This document shows, piece by piece, positions 1-11,551 of a stretch of DNA of 64,000 nucleotides. How positions within the stretch are numbered: position 1 is the stretch's first letter; each line of letters begins with the position of its first letter. Under the pieces are notes generated by a model. It searched no databases. It was given only the letters and a program-made list of their open reading frames with translations, and had not been told where the DNA came from. This DNA is from Purpureocillium takamizusanense. Its lineage: Eukaryota; Ascomycota; Sordariomycetes; Hypocreales; Ophiocordycipitaceae. The stretch is taken from positions 5,022,001 to 5,086,000 of the forward strand of contig NC_063069.1 in the NCBI RefSeq assembly GCF_022605165.1, read 5' to 3'. The position numbers and the translations under genes were made by a program.

Positions 1-2575
1 CTGCCTAGATGCCTGGCCCGCGTGCCAATAAGATGGACTGGATTGAACGCACCATTACCATTCCCGTAGCCGGGAAAGGCCGTGTGAGCGATCAAGAAGT
101 AGCCCTTTCTTGACTCTGGGTGGACTCTGTGGACGGTGATGTATTCCTCCTCGTGGTGGATGTGTGTCTCGTCGTACCCATCTTTACCCATGAGCGTGTG
201 GATTTGGTTGAGAAGCTTCTTCACTCCGCCAATACCATTATTGCCCTTACCAACCTTGACCGTGCCGGTGTTTGATGACTCGGAGGTGTACGTCCGCTGC
301 TCATTCACCAAGTCGACCAATCGAGGGTATATTTCATCGTAACCCATGACGCTGCCGGTGGCGCTGGAGCACATGCAGACGAGCGCTGCGTTGGGCAGCG
401 TATCTCGCGCGTCGCGTTTCTGTGCTGGAGTTTCATTGTCGTGGGTGCAGTCCATGAACAGGGCATGCACCGGTGTCGGCTTTATTCTTCGAATAATCTC
501 GCGGGTTAGATCGCCATTGGGTTCCTCTTGCAGAGGTGAGGTGGGAGGCGTTGTCCCGTCCGACCGCGTTATCTCGTCGACCTCGAAGCTGCCAATAGGT
601 CGACCACCATGTCTGTGAACGAGCCGACTGAGCTCAGCCGTGCTCCAAGCCTGCATGGCCTCGCGAATCAGCGAGCTGAGACCCAGCCGCTTGACGAAGA
701 CATAGTCCATTCCTTCGGATCCAGTGAAGAGCTCAGCAACGACATACAAGTCTGGGCGGACTCGTCGCGCCTCGTCGAGGATGTGCTCCGCGACATGAAG
801 AGGAGTCGAATGACAATTGTCAATTCTGAAACCAGCAAAATACTTGGCCAGGAGGCGAGCGTACGCCGTCATGTGCTCCCAAAGCCACGGGCTGTCCTTT
901 GGGCCAGAGCCATACCGCAGCTTGACGCAGTCTCCCCAGACGATGACTTCGCGTCTCAGATACACGCGAGATTCGGGCCCTGCATTGTCTACCAGTGCGT
1001 TTCCGCCCCAGACCCAACCATTGTTGACCAGAGCCCGATCCTGCGGCGCATGCTTCGAGGTGGTGGCATTAGAAGGGAGCCGTGTAAAATACGACTCGAT
1101 AAGGGGGTTGGCGTCGTTGATGGGTCCGAGCTTCGGGCCATGATCGTCTAGGCGCACATATTTGATGCGATTGTACAGCTGTTCGAGGATCTCGGTGACA
1201 TCAGAGTCGTACTCCTTATAAAAGTCGACATTCAGGGCATCGAGGATCTCGACCATCCTGCTTCGAGCAGCCGCCATGTCAGGCGACTTGGAACTCTTCC
1301 CATCGTACCGTCCAAAGCCAAAAGACAGCAGTGTGGCCGCGACGGAAGGATCGACCGTTCGTCTGTAACGGGCGCCCAGGCGATCGAAACCGGTCAATCC
1401 AAATTCCTTGATAAAAGCGACCTCCGCGGCAAGATCACGACGCTTGAGGCGATCAGCCTTGTCTTGGAAGCCGTTGTGTTGCTCAGGGTCGGACATCTTG
1501 CCCTGCGTCCATGCTTTCACGGCGGCGTCGGCGTCACGCTCAACGTCGAGAGCATAATACTCCCAGAGGCGTATCTTGGCGATGACCTCCTTCTTGACGG
1601 CGTCCATGATGCGCATGAGGTCGTCGGTGGATTGAGGATTCGTGGGAAGCCCAAGGCTCTCGAGCTTGGTACTCAATTCTAACAGCTTCGTGTCCAGTTC
1701 ATAGGCAGACTCCAGCCAGGGTGCGGTGGTGTGGTTGTAGCCCGCCTCTGGATGCTCCTGCAGCCACTTGGAGTTGTTGGCCGTGTGGTTGAGGACAATG
1801 TCGGTCAGACTGAGCAGGGAGTGGTCCTGCTGCATGCTCTGCACCATCTTCTTGATGTCGTCCTCGCCGTTGGGGAAGCACTCGGGGTCCCAAGCAAGCT
1901 GGTCGTACAAGCTGAATGGGGAATTGGACTCGCCGCGGACTTGCAAGGGCGTAAAGTGCACCATGTTGTAGCCCCTAGCACTGATACCACGGAGGTGCTT
2001 TTCCCAGTCGGATGGGAATCTGCCCATGAGCTTGCCGATAATGGAGAAGACGGACAGGGCGGGTAGAGGCAGCGGGCGCCCATCGAGCTGCAGCCTCGGC
2101 GCGACATCGATGTAGTATAGGGGTGTCTTCTTTAGGGTCGGTTCCTGCTGCTTGGCCGGAGCGCCGGCGAGGTGCGGCTCGAGGGCGGGGAGCTCGGCGT
2201 ATGTGGTGTGGAAGGCGAATGCGCCGGCCGCATGGATAGGTATGGAGATTTCAATGGTGCGATTGAAGTCGGGGGCGAGTCTGAGAGTACACGGTCAGTT
2301 AGGAAAAGAGGCATTGGAAGCGCCGCGCACGGGGAAGGGACTGACTTGTATTCGCGAAACTTGTCGCGGCGAAACTCGACGCCCTTGTCGGGGATGTTGA
2401 CCCAGAGGCTGCCATGGCGACATATCGACGAGGTGCCCTCAATTGCGAAGCGGATGGTGACGGGGTCACTGGACCGGGGCGCGAGGTAGATGTACTCGCC
2501 GGCCACCTGAGGCGAGCCGTCGTCGTTGAGCGGCAGCAGATAGACCTCGGTGGACGTCATGGTTCTGGGGCTCAT
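1..2575 (-). CDS. GDB1: Glycogen debranching enzyme, 5' (N-terminal) part, cut by the window edge
   Basis: Bifunctional glycogen debrancher (4-alpha-glucanotransferase plus amylo-alpha-1,6-glucosidase) of cytosolic glycogen breakdown. Exon 1 runs 2575-2346, a 65-nt intron is 2345-2281 (GTCAGT...CTCAG), and exon 2 is open without a stop from 2280 to base 1. The start reads MSPRTMTSTEVYLLPLNDDG, and EVYLLPLNDDGSP and GTSSICR..GSLWVNIP are family signatures. Further on the GH13-like glucanotransferase domain shows FRIDNCHSTPLHV (nucleophile Asp), a VAELFTGSE block (acid/base Glu) and MDCTHDNE (third acidic residue). Eukaryotic debranchers are about 1500 residues, so only the first half, essentially the transferase module, is present; the C-terminal glucosidase lies beyond the left edge. 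I scanned all exon 2 codons in frame and found no interruption. Confidence 0.95.
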
Positions 2576-4244
2576 GATGCGAGAGAGAAGAGAGGGGAGC
2601 AGCGAGAGGCTGCCCCGCGCTCTACGTCAAGGTGCGTCTGAGCTTGCAATTCGGGTGGGCGCTCCAGCGGGCACCAGCTCTGTGGTGGATGGGACGGGAC
2701 GGGACCGATCTCTAGGTAGGTGCTACAGTAGGTATTTCGATGGAGCTCTAGTTGGGTGATGCAGCGGCCTCTAGCGCACGCTCTGCGCCGTCGTCGATGC
2801 CCGGGAGCCGAGTCCAAGGTACGTGGGTAGGTAGGCTGTTTTGGGCCTGATCGACCGCTGGAGCTCCCACAACGGTAGCGCCGTGCCGGGCCGGGGTGCT
2901 GGGCGAGTGAGAATCGTCGGCGGCGGCGGATGCGGAAGGCGGCGCGACAAGGACACACGTACGACACGACTTGTCGCAATCAAGGAACGGCAATGAGGGG
3001 ATGAGGGATGGCGTGCGAGCGAGCGAGACGGAACGGCACGTAGAAAAGAATGAGAGAGAGTGAGAAAGAGGGGAGTACACACGCCATCGAGACCGAGAGC
3101 GGGCACTGCGGGCGCCACGGGAGCTATTCTTCCAGCCTTCCAGCCCTCCCGGCGAGCTGAGAGGGAGCGAGCGCTCCTCAGCCTCAACGAAACGAAAAAG
3201 GCAATTCAGGTACCTGCTCAATCAAATGTCGCCTTCCTCAACCGTACCTTTCCTCTTCCCGTGGTCATGCTACGTTAGCAACAAACCCCATTGTCGCGCG
3301 GCGGGCGCATTGGGAGCGAATAGGAAGGCGTGCTGGCCGCGACTTTTGCTGCGATCGCGATCGCAGTCGCCTCGCCCGTCCCGTCCCGCTCCCTCACCGC
3401 TCGTAATAACTAAACCGGCTTATTATTATGTCAAGTTGAGCCGGGTGCCAGGTTCCTGGATTCGACATGGCATGAGTTGCCCGCCGCTGCCGGAGGGAAA
3501 GCTCCTGGCATTGTTCCCGCGTCCGCATCCCCGAGGCCGCCGCCATGAGAGGGGCACTTGGCGATCTGCACGGCTATTTTTGCGCCAATTGTTCAAGGGG
3601 GAGCATTTGTTTCTCCTTCCATATCATGTCCTGTCCTTTGCCATCTGCGCGTCTCGTTTCGCATCACCTTAATGCCTCGTTGGCGTCCGCAAACCGTCTT
3701 GGGGCTCAATACCCTTCTCCTCATTGAAGCATGACGTCACTGACGCTGTAAAAGTCGCGCACGACTGGTGCGGCACCTGAAGACCAACCCAGTTGATGCA
3801 GCCCTGCCTTGGCTCCAGCTCTTTGCTACTCCTTGCCGTCAGCTATAAGATCGTAGGCGACCAATCGCGAGCGGCCAAGTCATATACCCACGTCAATATG
3901 CGAAAGCCGATAAATTAGTATTTGCTGTCTGTCTGGCGTCTGCTGGGTAGAGCTTCCTACCCTCACAGGATGGGGTAAATTGGTGTTCCCGGCCACGTGG
4001 ATTGTCAGTCGTGCGACTCGTGGCTGGAAATGTCCCGCATCGAATCCCAGCACCTGCGTGCTTTCTAACCGTTCAATTACGACCAGCTTCTTCCAACGGC
4101 AAGATGGGCATGTCAGCGTGTCGCAGCGCTATCCACGGATCACAGGGCCGTAAAACACGTTTACAGAGTTACATTTCGTTGAAATGAATAACTTAGAGTA
4201 CGGATTACAAAGTACACCGCAACCAATTCAATCTCTAGATGGAA
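2576..4244. other. Intergenic region upstream of GDB1
   Basis: About 1.7 kb between the GDB1 start and the end of the racemase-family gene. It should hold the GDB1 promoter and 5' leader and the 3' end of the racemase gene. Short pyrimidine-rich and GA-rich stretches occur (for example near 3045-3070). No ORF in it looks like a known protein. Confidence 0.5.
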
Positions 4245-5297
4245 CTAACGCAACAGGAACCCTGGAAAAAGTACATCGTCGGGGTCAATGAAAAACTTCA
4301 TGCTTCCGACCAAGTTGGCCTGGCCCTTCACACGCGGGACGCATGCACGGAAGCCTTGGACCGGACTCTCTACCTCGGAGACAATGTCCGCCTCGAACTG
4401 CGACCCTATTATAGAACGATGCACAAGCTTCGAGTACCCTGGCCGCAGTCGTCCCTGTGCAAAAAGGACCGCTGCTCTTGCACATGTTCCAGATCCGCAG
4501 GGAGAACGGTCTACTGATCCATCCGCAAAAATCGCCACGTTCCTCTGCGTGATGCAATTCGAGTCGTTTTGAGAATCGCTATGCTCTTCGAAGAAAATAA
4601 CTCCATAGCAGTCGTAAATGCCATAATGGGCCTTGGTGCCAAGCAAAGCCTTGATCTCTCGGCCGAGCTGAATGAAGCGACTCGTGTTCTTGGCTTCAAC
4701 CGTGAGCCCGACTTGACTCGCATCCAACATGGCGTAGACTGCGCCACCGAATGCCAAATCGAGGGTGATGATGGTGTCGCAGGAGGGGATCGCCAGGGGA
4801 ACCGATTTCCCCAGCTGAAAACTGGTCACATTGATGAACTCGGCGTATACCGGTTTCCCGAGCGAGACGTGCACGCGAGCAAGTACACGACCCGATGGGA
4901 CGTCGACGACCACATCGACCGCGCCGTCGCCCTCTGGTGGCGCGACAATGCCATGCGAGACGGCCCAATAGCCCAGAGCAATTGTTCCGTGGCCGCAGGC
5001 AGTGGAGAAGCCGTCTTTGTGCCAGAAAAGAACTCCAAGGTGTGCACCCGCATCATCGGGAGGCGTGATGAAGCCGCCGTACATGTCGGCATGACCACGA
5101 GGCTCGTGGCATAGCGACTTTCGCAGCTCATCCAAGGGGTGGCCTGGCGTTTTTATGACATGGGACCGGCGCTGGGCGACTGTAGGCAAGCCGGGGAGAC
5201 ACCCCGCGGGAAGCTTGTCAACGATGCGGAAAGGTTCACCGGCTGTATGCCAGTCCTCCGTCTCAACCCAGTACGACGAGTCGGCCGGGCTCTCCAT
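4245..5297 (-). CDS. Proline racemase / hydroxyproline epimerase-family enzyme
   Basis: Single-exon gene, 350 aa, from the ATG at 5297 to a TAG at 4247-4245. Family members are cofactor-independent and invert or dehydrate proline and hydroxyprolines with two facing active-site residues. Both are cysteines here: Cys101 in the ACGHGT motif and Cys267 in DRSPCGSGT. Trans-3-hydroxyproline dehydratases carry Thr at the second position, so the Cys/Cys pair points to racemase or 4-hydroxyproline epimerase chemistry (inference from family knowledge). The length is normal for the family and no signal peptide is visible, suggesting a cytosolic enzyme. A Zn2Cys6 regulator is transcribed away from it 1.7 kb upstream, a common arrangement for a pathway regulator. 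The exact substrate cannot be read from the sequence. Confidence 0.88.
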   Translation of the reverse strand: MESPADSSYWVETEDWHTAGEPFRIVDKLPAGCLPGLPTVAQRRSHVIKTPGHPLDELRKSLCHEPRGHADMYGGFITPPDDAGAHLGVLFWHKDGFSTACGHGTIALGYWAVSHGIVAPPEGDGAVDVVVDVPSGRVLARVHVSLGKPVYAEFINVTSFQLGKSVPLAIPSCDTIITLDLAFGGAVYAMLDASQVGLTVEAKNTSRFIQLGREIKALLGTKAHYGIYDCYGVIFFEEHSDSQNDSNCITQRNVAIFADGSVDRSPCGSGTCARAAVLFAQGRLRPGYSKLVHRSIIGSQFEADIVSEVESPVQGFRACVPRVKGQANLVGSMKFFIDPDDVLFPGFLLR

Positions 5298-6973
5298 CGT
5301 CAGATCCGGTTTTTGCGTTGGATGGTCCAGGAACTATGCGTCGAATCGTTCGAGAACAATGTTTGTCTGCTCCTGCGGACCACGGGACATGCCCGACAAA
5401 TGACTGGGCTGAGATAGCGGGGTTGGGGTCGGGGCTGTGTGATGAGGGGTCAAAGAACGGAAGGCATTCCTTTACTCCCAGGGTCCTGACATTGAGGCGA
5501 GCCGATGCCGGGCGCGGTACTCTAGGCTCTCAAACACCAGTCGTTTGTCGATCCCTATCGATTCTGTTACTTGGTCGATGAGAATCTCAGAGACTTCCAA
5601 TAAAGAGCTGGCAAACTTGGGTCTCTCGCGGCCAAGAGCCGCTCGCAGCGGTGTCGGCATCACTTGTCGTGTTTCCCTCACTCTGGCCGTCATTGCCCTT
5701 ATGTTTGGAGTGGACAGCGCCCTTAATTTTGTTGTGTACTTTAGAGTGTGGTATGCTAACAAGACCTTGCATACTGTGCAATATGCAGGGTCGTTGTAAT
5801 AAGTCACAAATGTGTAGCATGATCCTGGTGGGCAAGGAGGTTACTCGGGCCTGGTGGATTGCAATTTACGACGCAGTAGTCCCGGCTCTTTCCGTGTGAT
5901 ATCTTGGCTTCACATTGAACCGCAAAAGCTGAGGATCATCCGTGGCGGCGTGAGACGAATAAGATGCACGTGATGCCGGTCGAATATTGAACACGGCCTT
6001 AGCCAGGTATATGGCTTTATAGAATCTAGAGCATGCTTATCAAGGCCATGTCCAAAGTTCATCATCGCTGAGAATTGTGGCTTAGTCTGTGGCCGCCTTT
6101 GAATATAATTAACTGTTGTCAATGAAGGTCTGAGCGTTGCTTAAAGGGATACTGAAACTACCATGGGAGCCATGAAGTCGACGGATTGGTGACTTGAACT
6201 TTGCTCTGAACACATGGGTTATGGCATGGTCGAAACCAACCTATGACGCCAGAACCCGTCTACTTCGGGCGCGAGGAAGCAGACGCTGGGTTGAGCCAGG
6301 GGTTCAATGTTATTGATCTCGCCATCGTGCACCGAGTATCCAGAAGGTTCGAACAGGGCTCCCCCAAAAGCACGAAGCAGATTCCGTACGAGTCTAGTTC
6401 TCGACCCCACAGCCGCAAGTGGCCCGCTATAAAGGTCTCTCAAGGCCTAGACTCAGGGGAGAAGAAAGCATTTGCGCTAGTTAGCGGCGCATTGAAACAT
6501 GAGCCGATTCTCAACGCATTTATACCTCAGCCAGGTGCGGGCTACTACCAAAACATCTCCCCGGTTGTCTTCAAGGCCAGACCCTACATCAATGCCTACC
6601 TGCCCAATGGGCCTCAGAGAACAACGGTTAAACAGCGGTTCCAGCCGAGCCCGAGGCTAGAGAGTGTTCAGCTAGCTCAGGTGCCCCCGGGAATTGCCCC
6701 CGCGAATATTTCGATGCACCCCAAAAGGAAAACTCGTGTAACAACGACATCATCTGCTACGCCCGGCCGCTTCATGACGGCACATGCTCCGGGCCGCTGG
6801 CTGAAAGACTGGTCCGCCGAGTACAGACAAGACCGGAGGAGCCTGACACATGCATCTCCTTACCATGCGATGACCTGTGCCGTGGCAGCCTCGGCTCGTC
6901 TCGATCTCCCGAGTCTACACTGCGAAGAGTTGACACGAAACGCCGCAGTTGTTCCCTGTAGTGGAGAGCTTCA
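5298..6973. other. Divergent intergenic region, racemase gene to Zn2Cys6 gene
   Basis: 1.7 kb separating two divergently transcribed genes, presumably containing both promoters. It is less GC-rich than the coding flanks. A 244-codon open stretch on the plus strand (6243-6977) overlaps the regulator's ATG by a few bases, and a 111-codon one lies on the minus strand (5472-5807). Neither resembles a family I recognise. Confidence 0.4.
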
Positions 6974-9473
6974 ATGAAGCGGAGAGCATACCGGGCTCTG
7001 CTACCCGCAGCTCAGGGCCCGGACCAGGAAGCTGCCACGGCACTGCCTCCGCCAAAGAAGCCCAGAAACCTGCGGATCGCGTGCGAGGCATGTCGTGGCA
7101 AAAGAGTGGCTGTAAGACCTGTCATGATTCACAAGAACCTCCCCTTCCTCTCTAAGCAGAAGTTGATGTTTCCATACGTAGTGCGGCGGCGAAAGGCCCA
7201 AATGTGGGCCATGCCTGAAGCGAGGAGGAGAGTGTGTCTATCGAGAGCCCATTCAGAGCCCGGGCAGCGAAGTGGACGCGTTGCAAAAGGAGCGTGACCA
7301 TCTCAAGACAAAGCTCAGCGGCCATGCCAGGCTGCTCGATCAGTTGAAGAACTTGCCGGAGGACGAGGCCCTCGGCCTACTTCAGCGACTACGAGCGACT
7401 TCCTCCTCAGACTCGCCTAACGCCCTCTCGGAGATGAGTGGTGGCATGCACAATCGCCTCAGGCCGTCTAATAATCTTGCCGCTCGGGCCATGTCCCCAG
7501 TGGTAGACTCAGGCCTCGAGCACGAACTCGCTGCTCGGCATGCTTTGATCTATCCCAGGCTGGAGCCCCTCGACGCCGGCCCTCTCAAAATCCTTGTCGA
7601 GTCTACCTTGTTCAAGTTTCGTCCACCGCGGGTCGGACAGTCTAACTCAACGAACTCAGTCCTCGCAGTTCACCCGGCTGCCCCCCTGCCCTTGGACGGG
7701 AAACCCGTACACCAACGTGTACAAGATCCTACTTTCTTCACCTCTGCAGGGGCCCCTCTCGGACCAGTACCGCCGCAAGAATACTGTGATCCGCGACTCA
7801 GCCGTCTGCAGATTGAGTTCTGGACCAGGGTTCAGATTCCCAACGAGCTTGCTGCATCGCTGATATCATTCTACCTGGAGAATGATCATCCTATTATGGC
7901 CATGTTTGATGCAGACCTATTCCTGGATGACCTCGTTGACCATCGCCTGACGTACTGCTCTGCAATGCTGGTCGCTGCGTTGCTATATCTCTCATGTGTA
8001 AGTGCATGCTCCTTGACATCTCTTCAGGCCCCCGTTCTCACGTATATATGCAGCAAGCGTACACGCGATCGGACATTCGCTCCTCATCGTTTGTGCCTGG
8101 ATTTCTGGACGAAGCCAGGACTTTATGGCGCGCCGAGCAGAGTCCCGACCTCGTTGGGACGCTTGCAGCAGCAGAGCGGATCACTGACCCCATCACGACG
8201 ATCGCTGCCGCCGAGTTGATGGCCCTTGGCTGCCAAGTGAACGGCCAGAATGAGCTCGGCTACGAGTTCTTGAACACAGGTCGCCGAATGGCAGAGCAGA
8301 TAGGTCTTATCAACACGCCGCCAACAAGTCCAAAGCTTCAGTATATGAACGATAAGCCGCCACAATGGATCAGCGCAGCATCTCACGTCGCTTGGGGAAC
8401 GTACAACTGGCTCAGGTAAGCTGCCCTTCCATCTCCATTGATACATGCGCTAAACATGCCGAATTTGATTTTAGTGTCCATGGACTGTACTTTCGCGATC
8501 CGCCGATTGCTCATCCACCAACTCTACCAGTCCCAGCTGAGCGGCTAAGCAGCGTCAGTCGACTGCTCTATGGCTCAGAGAGGGAGGAAGACTCCCGTCT
8601 GCCACCAGCCTACATGGGATCTACCTTCTCTACCATGTGCAGATTTTGGACAATCGTGCAAGAGGTTGCCGTAGTGTATTTCAAACATGACAAACGGTCC
8701 CTTTCGCAACGTGTCCCGCTCGCATTCGCCGAGGCAAAATACCAAAAGCTTTTGGCCTGGACTGATACCCTGGTGGCGGGCATGGCTCGGGGCGAGTACA
8801 GCCCTGGACATGTTCTTATCTTCCAGTAAGTTTTTCCAACTCCATTAAGATTGCTTGCCGTGGCTTATGCTGTTGCACCAGCATGAATTTTCACAGCGTG
8901 GTCATGCAGCTCTTCCACCCATTCGTGAGAGAACAGTCATCTTTTTCGAAGCATAGACTACGATCGTTCTCCTCGGAAGACAGCTGCCTAGCCAATGTTT
9001 TCAACGCATCGTTGAACCAGCTCGGCCGGCTCATGTTCATCTACCGGCGCTCGTGTGTCTCAGCAACGTGGAGCGTCTTTGTCAACCCGCCCCTCATCCA
9101 ACTTGCCGACGCCATGCTGGCGGAGCGATTTTCGAAGACCGCGCATGGGCGGCTATTCTTCTTGCTTTGCATCGGCGCATGGCTAGATCTACACGAAAGC
9201 TACTACTTCTTCTGGGACATCGTGAAGGGCTTCCTGGCACGGGCCATGCGGGACGGCACGATGACCAGCAACGAGGCCAAGTCGCTCATGGCCGAGTTGC
9301 AACGGCGCGGGGCGCACCACGGGGCGCCAAAGCTTGCGTCTTCTTCCATCATTATAGATTTCGATCGGGCTGCAGCGAATCCGGAGGAGGCAAGATCGAG
9401 GGCTATCGCGGAGCAGTTTGATGAGTTGGCTTTGCAGGAAGAGCTCACGACTGGGGACTACGAGGAGAGCTGA
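6974..9473 (+). CDS. Zn2Cys6 fungal transcription factor with MHR domain
   Basis: Five exons: 6974-7111, 7182-7997, 8054-8415, 8475-8825, 8882-9473 (introns 70, 56, 59, 56 nt), giving 752 aa ending in TGA. The Gal4-type binuclear zinc cluster is split by intron 1 yet reads perfectly when joined: Cys37, Cys40, Cys47, Cys54, Cys57, Cys64 (spacing 2-6-6-2-6). A leucine-rich coiled coil follows directly (about residues 72-110, VDALQKERDHLK...), the usual dimerisation element. The middle (about 260-620) matches the fungal-specific middle homology region, with YLENDHPIMAMFDADLF, ELGYEFLNTGRRMAEQIGL and VVMQLFHPFVR. Nuclear DNA-binding regulator; the target is unknown, but the adjacent racemase-family gene is the obvious candidate. 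The start is supported by the short distance to the zinc cluster. Confidence 0.92.
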
Positions 9474-10172
9474 CAGAATCATGGGCCTGTTCCTCCAAAG
9501 TCCACCATTCGGTGACTTAATTCAGGGGCTAGAGGTAGATGTTACACCCACGTGTCCTTATGGAAGACAAGGTCATGATGGAGCATGTATTGCTCCTCAT
9601 TGAGTGGCTTACCTTGGCCAGCATTACCAAAGATGGTCTTGCAGAATTTCGTCATAGCATATTGAGGGTTGGCGTTCGTTCTATAGTTTAATATGACCTT
9701 CATATGTTTCTATTGGAATACTAGGCATGTTGATCGGCAGTTCCAGGTACACGCAATTCATTCAACTGAGTAGCCATAGTACAGAAATGAATATCACCCA
9801 ATTATTATCGTCCCACGCGGCAGTTTTGGCGCTAGCAAGGCTAGACAAGTGCCGCTTGAGGTAAATCGGGCAACCGGTCCACGTTTTCTAACGGGGGCAC
9901 TCCACGCACTTCGTCATTCAGCTCCTCTCCTCCACATTTCCATATCAACTCGTACCCATTACTGCTTGCTGCGTCGGGCGATGTCACTGCGCCAAATGGC
10001 CACTGCCAGATGTCGCCACGCACATGAATCGAAACGTCACGTGTGGACTGTCTACTCAACTATGGTTTCAAACAGCCTTCGGGCAACTCATTAGCAACTG
10101 CCAGTGGTCTTCTCTCCTGCACACTCATGTCCGAGCTTTTTAAACCGACGGACACTCTCCCAACTGAACAAC
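9474..10172. other. Intergenic region
   Basis: 700 bp between the regulator's stop and the kinase-like gene. It would hold the terminator of the first and the promoter of the second. Nothing else recognised. Confidence 0.4.
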
Positions 10173-11270
10173 ATGACCGACAAGCGATACAAGATTGTAG
10201 AGTTCAACATAGACGATGATGGCATCGAAATCGGCATTCGTTTCAACGGATGCATTTTCAGGATCGAGCTCTCGCCCAATTCTTTCGTCAACTCACCAGT
10301 TGCCCTCGAGCGATTTCACCGATTCTTCAAGGGACTGAAAAGTAGATCTTCGGTTGCGAGTCAGTCACGAGAATACGGGGACTATTGCGAGAATGTCGCT
10401 CATGTCTTTCGGCCGGACTTTGAGAGACTGGCACCGCCAAGGGCCCACACGGGGAAAGTAACACTCGCCGATATCGCCGCGCGTGGCTACTTCAAGTGCG
10501 ACTACCGAGTCGTCGACGAAAAAGACGTCCGAGGCGCCGTTACGGCGTGCGACAATGCGTGGATGAACCGCGAGAGGGCTTGCGACATCCGGGACCACCA
10601 GTCTCTCTTCCCGCTGTTCGACGCTGCCGCCGTCGAAGTCGAACTGCCAGGCGACGGGATGGACGACATCTACGAGATTGTTCCACGCAAGATTTTCGTG
10701 GATGGCAAGCCTGGCTTCTACAAGAAATGCGACCGACCGTACGCGTGTCTAGAGGAAGTGGCAAAGTACTGCGCCATAGAAGCATCGGGCTTGTCGACTC
10801 AGCAACTCCTCACGTCGCGGCTCCTTGGCATCGTTGCCGATGAAAACGGACAAGCGTCGGGGCTGCTGTACGAATGGATAGAGACCAAGGCTGAAGGAGT
10901 CCAGGGAACGCTCGACGGTGCCGTGACGCCCGCCACACCCATGCACCTGAGGGAGAAGTGGGCGTCGCAAATTCGGAGTACAGTCGCCGAACTGCACGGC
11001 CTGCAAGTCGCTTGGGGCGACGTAAAGGCGGATAACGTCCTCATCGACGAGGACGACGATGCCATTGTCATCGACTTGGAGGGCGGCACGACGGATGAGT
11101 GGGTTGATCGGGAGATTGGAGGTACCGTCGCGGGCGACCTGCAGGGCTTGGAGAAGATGGTAGATTTTATTCTCAACGACAAGTCTTCTCTGCGACGGTG
11201 CGGCCAGGAAGAGGAACAAGAGCACGGCGTCGGGGGAAACCTCATTCTCGGAGAAGGGATCCCGATCTGA
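10173..11270 (+). CDS. Fungal kinase-like (APH/PKL fold) protein
   Basis: Single exon, 365 aa, ATG at 10173 to TGA at 11268. The C-terminal half shows a phosphotransferase catalytic loop, AWGDVKADNVLID, with Asp283 and Asn288 in the positions of the catalytic Asp and metal-binding Asn, and IDLEGG with Asp301 in the place of the DFG Asp. The loop has Trp where most kinases have His, a variant I associate with a fungus-expanded kinase-like family. The N-terminal half (about 1-200) is not recognisable. A conventional glycine-rich loop is not evident; the YEIVPRKIFVDGKPGFYKK segment may be the nucleotide-lobe beta strands. Function and substrate unknown. Part of the accessory-looking left block. 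Confidence 0.75.
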   Translation: MTDKRYKIVEFNIDDDGIEIGIRFNGCIFRIELSPNSFVNSPVALERFHRFFKGLKSRSSVASQSREYGDYCENVAHVFRPDFERLAPPRAHTGKVTLADIAARGYFKCDYRVVDEKDVRGAVTACDNAWMNRERACDIRDHQSLFPLFDAAAVEVELPGDGMDDIYEIVPRKIFVDGKPGFYKKCDRPYACLEEVAKYCAIEASGLSTQQLLTSRLLGIVADENGQASGLLYEWIETKAEGVQGTLDGAVTPATPMHLREKWASQIRSTVAELHGLQVAWGDVKADNVLIDEDDDAIVIDLEGGTTDEWVDREIGGTVAGDLQGLEKMVDFILNDKSSLRRCGQEEEQEHGVGGNLILGEGIPI

Positions 11271-11551
11271 GATGTATAGATAGAGCCTTTTTATCGCTCC
11301 ACTTCGTCTCGTCAAGCCCGGTGTCTCTCGTCCCAAGTGTTTTCCGCGAAGAGACTGCGCAAGAGGGACAATTTTACCGCTGAAAAGTAGACGAAGCTCC
11401 TAGTTGCTTTTATCGTGTATGGTCGAAAAGCAACCGGAACATTTGACATTCCACTCACTGCATCTTTGCAATCGAAGGGAGCAAAAGAAAAGATTGAGGC
11501 TTGCGGTTTCATGTTGAAGCTAGACTATAAATGTTGATTCGCCAGTCATAT
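11271..11551. other. Convergent 3' region
   Basis: 280 bp between the convergent ends of the kinase-like gene and the NmrA-type gene; only terminators expected. Confidence 0.4.

Noticed and set aside
5472..5807. 111-codon minus-strand ORF upstream of the racemase-family gene
   Set aside because: No homology I recognise and no good splice site joining it to the enzyme, which has a proper start at 5297.
6243..6977. 244-codon plus-strand ORF before the Zn2Cys6 gene
   Set aside because: No recognisable domain or family, no splice context, and it overlaps the regulator's start; more likely leader sequence. I cannot exclude a small gene.
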